A DNA stretch of 64,000 nucleotides from Emergomyces orientalis (lineage: Eukaryota; Ascomycota; Eurotiomycetes; Onygenales; Ajellomycetaceae): the NCBI GenBank assembly GCA_002110485.1, contig MOWL01000048.1, forward strand, positions 372,001-436,000, in the 5' to 3' direction. The position numbers and the translations under genes are program-made. Each line of letters starts with the position of its first letter. Position 1 is the stretch's first letter. This document shows positions 56,610 through 64,000 of the stretch, in pieces. The notes below the pieces were generated by a model. The model saw nothing but the letters and a program-made list of their open reading frames with translations. It searched no databases and had not been told where the DNA came from.

Positions 56610-59331
56610 CGTGCCTTTCTCTATTTTTTTTTCCTCTTCCCGCGCCAATAGTATCAAATTAAGTACCATTTTCTCTTTTTTTTCTTCTTCTTCTCTAAGT
56701 TTAAAAAAAGAATCAAATCAAAATCGAAATGGGAAACAGCAAAAAAATTTAAGTATTTATTTTTATTATTTATTTATTTTTACCTTTGTTGCTTTTTTTT
56801 TTTTTTTTTTCCTTTTTTCCTTTTTCGTCCCTGGTTCGCGGCTACGCTGTGATGTGCTGTGCTTATTGCATTGTATTGCATGGTAGTGCGTAATGTCTAC
56901 TGTAGCTTCTGTGTCTGTGTGTGTCTATAGCTGGCTATTACCCCCTGCCTGTCTTTTCGCCCGGAGTGAGGAGGGGGTTGTTGCGTGTAGCAAAACAAAA
57001 GTACTGTGCTATGTATTGACTGGTGGGGGTTTGGGTTTTGGGTTTCGTGATTTATGATTGTGGCGTGGTGTGTTGTGTGCTGTGTTTATGGAAACTGAGG
57101 GTGTATTTTTCTTCTTCTTCATCATCTTCTTCTTTCTTCGTCTGTTTATACTAGTTATGAAAAAGAAGAGGAAAAAATTTAAAAATTTGAGTGAGAATGG
57201 GAATTTATGACCTTGACAGTATGGTATGTTATATTATTTTATTTTAATAATCCATCTTCGCTCTTTCATTTTACATCAGGTTTTTGTTGTGAAGGGTGAG
57301 TTTTGGGGAAGTGGTTTAATGATGAGAGAGGTTGGTAGATGGGGTAGTTTGCTGGTTGTTATTTATTTATTTTCTTTTCTTCATCTTTTGTTCCTTGGCT
57401 TTTCGATATGGTTAACTGGAATGGCAGTATGCCTGATGAAGGGTGTGGGAAGGGATGATGGGATTAGAAAAAGGGGAGAGTATAATCCATCCCTCGATCA
57501 TCTGAGTGTGTTTGATGCTCCCGGGGGAGGTGGGGGGTGTGTGTGAAAATTCAACCTCCAAGTATCATGGACATGGGATATCGTGGCGGTATTTTTCTAT
57601 CTCTGGAAGCTTTCAATGTCAATCCATGGCTATTTCTCCACTGGATCCCAACCTAGGTAGGCGGTTTTTACTCTGCCCAAAGGGAAAAAGGGAGCAGAAG
57701 GGTGAACAGGTTGGCTTGCCCGAGCAAACCCGTCCGTTCTCCACGGTTTCGACGTTGCACACCCAGTGAGTCAGTCTACCTTTATTCCAAGCTTGGTTAC
57801 ACCTGGAGAGTGCGGTAGCAGAATCCAGTTCCTAGGGCGTGGTCATGCTGTAAGAGACATCGACCGTTTGAACGGTTGGATTAATTAACATATATGCGCT
57901 GCGTAGGTAGGTATTTACGTCCCTCGAAACTCGCTGTTATTAATCTGCATCATTCTTCACATCTTCTCCATTCCCATCTTCTCTGACAATTTCTGGCTTG
58001 CGTATTTGATTATTGTAAGCTAGCACTACTGACAGATGAACTCCAGGCATTCAAACTATACCCAACGTATTTCAGTGGTCAACCCTGGAGTCATCCCCTG
58101 ACCTATCTTCTTATTCCTACATACTCACACAATGAACTGTCTCAGATATGTGTGACTAATTTGATTTTCTTGGGTTAAATCCCTTAGAATACGCATCTTC
58201 AACAATATAGCTATTTAATGAAAAGCACGCAGGTATCAGTGTAATGATTTCTTGTGCGAGAAGATTGAGCTGTACGGAATGTCTACCCACGCAAGTGCCA
58301 AAGCCTCTGCATCATGCCGAACAATGACAGATTCTCATTCCTGAAGTTAAATCCATGCAAGGGATAAAGCAGGAGGTAAACTCAAGGGGAGAGAAAGGAA
58401 AGTGAAGCACAGCATCATTATTTTGTATAAAGTATGAATTAGACAAAGAACTACCTTGGGCTGATTTCCTCCCTTTCTTCGAAATTGAAGAAGGCGATTA
58501 AGTTAACCACTCCTTTCTTTCTCTCAGACTTGTTTTTTCTACAGATGGAGAGTTCATAGCTGACCGGATCACTCAGTTAGCTTGAATACTAATCTAATTG
58601 CCTGTGCTTTGGCCTTGCAGTCGTCAGTTGCCGTGAGCAAAAGTTCTAAATGTTTTTACCCCTTTTCCTCATGAATGCTGTACCCTGGCCCTTCTCAGCC
58701 CTTTCCTTAACACTGTCCCTTAGTTTCTGAAAAACAATGGATAAACGCGCAGGTATTCTCCATGCTCTTTCGTTCAGCATTGCCAGGATCATATATATTT
58801 GAGTTTGGATATCCCTTCCGCTTTAGAATCGAATTGGATGGCTTCGTATGTAAATCTACCCTCCATATGGGGCTTCTTCCCCCCCGATGAGGCAAAGAAT
58901 GGTGCCTGCAGAAGATAACTTTTGTTATGATGGGGGAAGGGAATTTTTAGCTTTTGAAATGCCGGTGCATTTCTGTGCAGCAAGACGATGGAATTCGTAC
59001 GGGCTGCTCCATGCTAAATATCAATGAGGGACCCGCATGGTCAAATCTCCAGGTCAAAAAGCTATAAAAAATGCTTTCATTTCTGCTAAGCGTGACACTC
59101 TTTTCTTTTCTTCTCTCTCCGCTGATGTCTGAAATTATAAATCTGCCTCAATCTTACACGGCGCACACCACGATCACGCACAAAAAAGCGCCCAGCAACC
59201 CACGCCCTCACTCCCTGCATACACGATACAGATGGCACATGCGACCAGGTACGCACGCCCTCGCTTAATCAACATACTATTTTCTGCCCCATTTTACATC
59301 CGAAGATCAAATATTCATACCCGCTTCCATC

Positions 59332-59592
59332 ATGTGCCCGGAGGAAATCACCATGTTCCGGTGTGGCCATCGTTGGTATGTAACAAAAGAACGGTGCTGG
59401 GCGATGAGATTGAGGGAAAAGAAGAGCTGCAGGAAGCCTATCTAAATATTTGAACCTCCCCGAACAAGCGAACCAGTACGGACTGTGCTCTGCTTCACGT
59501 GTCAAAATCCGAGAGATGAAGAGTATGAGGATTGCAGTTTCCTTGATCAATTTTATGGTTCAGGAGCTTACCGACATGCTAATCCACAATGA
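59332..59592 (+). pseudogene. Small cysteine-rich ORF, copy 1, interrupted by an in-frame stop
   Basis: From ATG 59332 the frame codes MCPEEITMFRCGHRW, then KERCWAMRLREKKSCRKPI and meets TAA at 59443-59445. The same frame stays open beyond the stop for another 48 codons and carries TVLCFTCQNPRDEEYEDC, ending at 59592. The MC start, C-x-H, spaced C and final C-x-x-C match the three ORFs to the right. The stop could mark a pseudogene, a sequencing error, or true truncation. No good GT-AG pair removes it. Role unknown; the C/H spacing suggests metal binding. Confidence 0.45.
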
Positions 59593-60955
59593 TAATCTGG
59601 TATAAATGTGAGAGACGGCGAGATCAAGGAAGCTTGGTTGAAGAGAAAGTCAGGGCTGGATGGTTGGGCCGCATGGGCAGTTATGATTTTAGCACCAACG
59701 GGAGGTTGGGAGATGGTGTGATAATCGTGAGAAGCGGGGCCCCTGAGTTTTATTATCTGTTGGAATTTTTGTATCAGTTGATGGTATTTTGTCTATCTGG
59801 TATTTGTATGGTTTCTTCCACAGAGATCAAATAAATACCCAGGCAAAGCCAGCTCTGTTGTCGCTTTTTAGTGATTATGAGTTCCTTAGCAGGGTCAATG
59901 AAAAAAATTCTCCACCCCTTTTTGTTCCCGGCCTTGTTTGTTTTCATTAGTAATAATAAATTTAACCTATATAACATGGCAACTGAAACAAAAATTTCAT
60001 CTGCCTAGCCTCGTAAACAGTGATAATACACAGGTGCATTCACAGTGACCAGTGATAATGTTGCAGAACTTCCCGTCCCTCTCCGGGCTTCATGTTCATT
60101 TGTAAGTCATGTTCGGGATATCCAACAGGTAGACCGACATTGATCTATGTTGTAAGGTTACGTGCGTTACTTCTGTGCGGTTACAAAGGCTTAGGTTCAA
60201 GTTCCTGTGTCTTTTTGTCAGGATTAAGTTTTAAATTTGCGCTAAGGAGAATAAGAATCGGGGAACACCCGCGTTGGGAAGCCTAATCGACGGGCGCTAT
60301 TCCGCGCCAGGGATGGTGAAGTTCGATATCAAGTGTAGACGATTTAGGATTGCCGGATACTGAGTCCCTGAAAACGTTGATTGATAGCTAACCCATGACC
60401 ACCATTATTTCTGAAAGAAATAGCGGGAGTTATCACATCACGGGTGAGGTGCCGGAAATTAGTTAACTTCTTTATCCTTGTGCTTTGCTCCCTCTTCTCT
60501 TTTCCTTTCGTTTACTACAAAGTTTTTCTTTCAGGAAGCAGAAAATCGTGCTCTTCCCATAAAAATGAAGAGTTGGAAGTTAATACAATTGATATTTCAC
60601 ATGAAATATAGGGTATAAAAGGTCCTGCAATTCCTCCATTTTTCCATTTTTCCATTACTACTATATTACACATGTCATATTCTTCTGCTCTATTGAGACA
60701 CGACAACAAGTACTATATATCTTTTTTTTTTTTTTTTTTTTGTTGGTTTTGTACAGAGCTATTATCACTTTTTATGCATTTCAAATTGTGATCACAGCCA
60801 TTTTACATCACTATCACTAAGAACAGGTTAAATACGCTTTTACATTCAGGCAGTTAGAAATTACATTCAGTCATTTCCCTAGCTATTCGATCAGCTAATG
60901 TTGTCCTTCCATCTACCTTATAGCTCGGAAACCTTCCTATCTACGGTTACCTAGA
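59593..60955. other. Spacer between cysteine-rich ORFs 1 and 2
   Basis: AT-rich; TATA-like GGTATAAAAGG at about 60610 and a poly(T) run at 60722-60741. Nothing else recognised. Confidence 0.45.
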
Positions 60956-61180
60956 ATGAACTACTTTATTGCCTTGTGCAAAATTATTATATTCATCGGG
61001 GACTGCGGACACGATGTGGATTTTGGTGTTTTAAATTGCCAGGGTGAGAACGAAGCTGTCTGTGCCCATCCTGATAGAAAATGGCAAAAGCGGGGCGGTG
61101 TTTATTGTGCCTCGTGCGAAGAAAGAGTGCGAAAGAAACGGGAGAAGAGGGAGTCAAGGGAAAATAGTAGGAAGAAATAA
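60956..61180 (+). CDS. Small cysteine-rich ORF, copy 2
   Basis: 74 codons. The family-like part is LCKIIIFIGDCGHDVDF, then CAHPD, then VYCASCEERVRKKREKRE, ending in a very basic K/R/E tail. In the other copies the family N-terminus reads ATG-TGC; here that position is TTG-TGC at 60974, and the nearest in-frame ATG is 18 bases upstream at 60956. This suggests decay of the original start with a possible replacement. Pattern C-x-H...C...C-x-x-C is intact. No known domain recognised. Confidence 0.4.
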   Translation: MNYFIALCKIIIFIGDCGHDVDFGVLNCQGENEAVCAHPDRKWQKRGGVYCASCEERVRKKREKRESRENSRKK

Positions 61181-62303
61181 TTTTATTTACATTCCTAGGC
61201 ATCTAGTGGTGGATCGGTGGAAGAATTTGGGGCCACGGTATAAGCAAAAAGGGGGCGAGCTCGTTACGTAGTTACACGCAAAGAACAAAACTACTATGGG
61301 GAGAGGAGCGAAATCATCATGCAACTCCATTTTGCTTTTCAACCTGATGTCACTGAGAGTGGAAAAACATTATTTGAAACAAATTAAGAGAATTTTCCTC
61401 TTCTCCATTGTCAAATGCAGGGGGATTTCCCGGCCATGGGAAGCTAACAATAACCTTTTTTTGTTTTTCGCCTGGTTTTTGCCCAACATGAATGAAGGAA
61501 AAAGCCGCCAGCAGCCGTGAGGGGATTTATTAATTAAAATCGACTTTTCTAAGAAAACAACTAACAGCAGTGGAAACGGCCGGTTTTGATATTCATATAT
61601 TTGATATTATAGAAGACCTTGTTATGTGGTTACTGGTTTCTGATGATTTTCATCATGTGAAGGGTGGTTGACTCCCCTTCCAAAATTCTAAACGCACAAA
61701 AAGAAAGAGGACAGCTCCTCTTCAATAAACTGGAGTAGCCGTATAAACATTCCATGCTTTTTTTTTTAATGGGTAGATCCGAGAAGCTGAACGGAATAAA
61801 TAAAAAGCAAATCGTGCTGAAAAGAGTGAAATTACATTAAATCTAACTTTCACTTATATAAATACCCAAGAAACGAAGAGGGAAATGTTGAATATATATT
61901 AAGGTACGTTATTGTGAAATCTACATTGTTTAATTTATATTTTAACATTTAGTGTACAGAACAATCAGCTAGAGAAAAATACTCCCCATATTTAAATGAC
62001 CATATTCAGCAGCAAGATACAACATTCTCTAAAGGCGCAAAATCTGTTAAATAATATTATATACTCCCTGTTGGTATTAAGTAAATGCAGCTCACATTTA
62101 CTTCCCTCTATTTGTGATTTTTATATTAAAAGCTCATGCCTTTTTCCATTAATATCCTCATCATGATCCTGTTTTCAGCTACTTGGACAATACTCATTAT
62201 TTTCTTTGCAGCCATTCAGGTGCATCTTCTCTTTTCGTAACGCTCCCTCAAAGGTTCTAGTCTTGTTTTCTGCATTAAGGTACACTTTAATGCATCTTCC
62301 ACC
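61181..62303. other. Spacer between cysteine-rich ORFs 2 and 3
   Basis: AT-rich with TATA-like CTTATATAAATA at about 61854. No gene recognised. Confidence 0.45.
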
Positions 62304-62546
62304 ATGTGCGGAGCATATGTACTCTACAAAAAGCGCGCACATACCAAACCCGAAAAAGACAGGGGAGAAAAGCAATGTTCATGCTTCCCCGAATGCGGGA
62401 AAACGCCGATTGAGAGCATTGAAGTGGACAAAATCTGCCCTGACTGTGTGGTGGCTATAGCCAAAGCTCTACACAAAGAGGAAGAGAATACAAAAAGGCA
62501 AAAGATCTCATCACGAAATACTTCAAAGGTGCAAAAGAAGCGCTGA
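62304..62546 (+). CDS. Small cysteine-rich ORF, copy 3
   Basis: 80 codons starting in the context CCACCATGTG. Product MCGAYVLYKKRAHTKPEK, then CSCFPECGKTPIE, IEVDKICPDCVVAIAKAL and a basic KRQKISSRN tail. It shares the MC start, an H at the C-x-H position (first C replaced by R), a P-[DE]-C block and the last C-P-D-C knuckle with copies 2 and 4. Likely expressed if real; function unknown. Confidence 0.45.
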   Translation: MCGAYVLYKKRAHTKPEKDRGEKQCSCFPECGKTPIESIEVDKICPDCVVAIAKALHKEEENTKRQKISSRNTSKVQKKR

Positions 62547-63820
62547 TATTGGAAAAGAGGAATGTCCGATTCAACGACAGTTGCCTTTGTTTAGATACGT
62601 TTTCAGGATTGAGAGAAAAAAATGAATATCGTTCGCCTTTCTTCCACTTTTAATTTGCGTCATGCTTGTTTTGTTTGTTGCTTGTTGCTTTTCAAAGATT
62701 TCCAGGAGATAAAAGTTAATAGGTTATTGGTTTCTTTATGTCAGTGAGATTCGCGGGATATTTCGGGGTTTTAGTTAACTAGGGCCGGCTGGGCCACGTG
62801 GAGGATGTTGGTTTAACTAAACTTAGTTTGAAGCTTAATCCAACCTCATCCCGACTCCAGGCCTGAATGAATTTTTGTGAATTTCTATAGATTTGATAAA
62901 CCACTTAAGGATAATTGGATTATGTATTAATCAAGAAAACTTGTTTGGATACCTACCTCTTTGAAAAACCCGATGTATGAATACAGTGAGGGTGTTTCCG
63001 GATCGTGTCACGCATGCCGAATAGCTTCCCCGTGTGCCATGTTCCCATTCCCTGGCCTCCCACTCTACTAGTACCTATTAATATTGGCTTGGAATACGGA
63101 GGTTTAATGCGGCCACTGAAACGCCAGGAGTACCGGTCTTTCTGTTTTACTTGTTATTTGCCTTTTTTGATTATGTTCATGCATTTTGCTAGTTCTTAGC
63201 CCGCTCGGCATCAAGATGCAATCTCTTATCTCATATTGGTACAGCAAATCGCACGGCTACCGTGTGATACAATCAATGCTTTGTGAAAACTAGTTGTTTC
63301 TTTTTTGTTTTGTGGCAAAATTTTGTGCTGGTAAAAGAAAACAATTCACAAGGTCCTTGTTATTATGAACAGAACTTGTTATACCGCCAACCAGGGTGCG
63401 GATGTACTGGTACGGCATTGTCCTATCCAAGGGAAAGAATGCGAGCCTTCACCAGCTGCAAAGGGGCTTGAAGATATAAATTGACCCTCCCTTCCTGCTT
63501 TTCTCATTTTTCATTTTTACTTCCTTAACACCATCAGCATCTCAAACTCCAAAAAATTCTATTAATCTGTCAACCGAACTATATATCACGTTATTTCCCA
63601 CTTTTCGATGTCCACTTCTCCTTTCACTTCTCGAAAAGTATCTCTCGTACAACAGAAGAATCTTGATCTCTACCCTTCATCCTTCCCTCACCCCTCGAAA
63701 AGGTCAGAAGCTCCACATCCTGCTCATAACTCGCACTGCTTATGGTATTTTCATACTGCGTCCCCAAAACTGTAACCTGAAGCGAATCACGGTTCATCAT
63801 TGTCTTCCGGTTGGTCAGCA
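62547..63820. other. Spacer between cysteine-rich ORFs 3 and 4
   Basis: AT-rich. E-box core CACGTG at 62795-62800; TATA-like GATATAAATT at about 63472 followed by a C/T-rich leader. No gene recognised. Confidence 0.45.
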
Positions 63821-63958
63821 ATGTGCTATCTCACCTATACCTACTACAAGTGCATGCATTTGGAATCAGAAATCTCCACTATCTGTGCCTACCACCCAGA
63901 TTGCAACCGTGACACGATTGAGGTCTATCTTGAAATATACTGCGCGGCTTGTAGGTGA
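63821..63958 (+). CDS. Small cysteine-rich ORF, copy 4, may continue past the window
   Basis: 45 codons: MCYLTYTYYKCMHLESE, then CAYHPDCNRDTIEV and EIYCAACR before TGA. Shows the full family pattern (MC, C-x-H, C-x3-P-D-C, C-x-x-C). The end TGTAG|GTGAAA resembles a splice donor, so a further exon beyond 64000 is possible. The preceding 350 bp hold a TATA-like box and a C/T-rich stretch, as expected of a promoter and leader. Confidence 0.45.
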   Translation: MCYLTYTYYKCMHLESEISTICAYHPDCNRDTIEVYLEIYCAACR

Positions 63959-64000
63959 AACGGTTATTCCCATCGAGAAAACTGTTTGCGCGGTTATTCA

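Larger units (their letters stand above)
56015..59331. other. 3.3-kb region downstream of actin, no gene recognised
   Basis: T-rich low complexity dominates 56100-57250: TTTTCA units at about 56190-56276, (TTG)n at 56585-56609, poly(T) at 56793-56810. From 57500 to 59300 there are only short, unrelated ORFs. A TATA-like CTATAAAAAA at about 59060 precedes the first cysteine-rich ORF. Confidence 0.5.

Noticed and set aside
56584..56886. 100-codon ORF downstream of actin
   Set aside because: Leucine/phenylalanine repeats from TTG and T runs; low-complexity artefact.

Overview
The window is nuclear DNA of a filamentous ascomycete. The genes are dense on both strands and carry short GT-AG introns, mostly about 55-200 nt. 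Protein signatures are typical of Pezizomycotina: a fused PABA synthase, an RdRP of the silencing type, a HypA-like Trs120, and an actin gene whose first exon is only 7 nt. Overall resemblance points to Onygenales (Ajellomycetaceae-like). That placement is inference from gene content and style, not from any search.

Layout, left to right. 1-1.6 kb: no recognised gene. 1.6-15 kb: a compact block of mostly divergent pairs: calcineurin B (-)/EPL1 (+), RKM4-like SET methyltransferase (-)/KAE1 (+), RNase H-fold protein (-)/RPC19 (+), NDUFA6 (-)/LOC1 (+). 15.5-24 kb: an alpha/beta hydrolase of the Eht1/Eeb1 type (-) and TRS120 (-). 24.5-39.3 kb: a 1763-aa DUF3684/sacsin-like ATPase protein (+), PABA synthase (+) and an RNA-dependent RNA polymerase (+). 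40-51 kb: MED6 (+, with an apparent 1-nt frameshift in exon 1), a LOG-family phosphoribohydrolase-like protein (+), a proteasome alpha subunit (PSMA1/PRE5 type, -), VPS55 (+), an SLD7-like replication protein (+), VPS68 (+) and FES1 (-). 54-56 kb: actin, with about 3 kb of gene-free sequence on each side. 59.3-64 kb: an AT-rich, gene-poor end holding four small, same-strand, cysteine-rich ORFs spaced about 1.3-1.6 kb apart that look like one family.

Functional themes. The first 15 kb is enriched for transcription and translation machinery: NuA4 (EPL1), a ribosomal-protein methyltransferase, t6A tRNA modification, a Pol I/III subunit and a ribosome assembly factor. VPS55 and VPS68 encode the two partners of one endosomal complex and lie about 3 kb apart on the same strand with only the SLD7-like gene between them. 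An E-box core (CACGTG) recurs in several intergenic regions. The least explained items are the cysteine-rich ORF array at the right end, the DUF3684 protein that joins a Bergerat ATPase fold to a C-terminal HELAH motif, and the RNase H-fold protein lacking two catalytic carboxylates.

Intron boundaries were set by eye from GT/AG signals, reading frame and family resemblance. Each multi-exon model given with exon coordinates closes in frame, except MED6 as noted.
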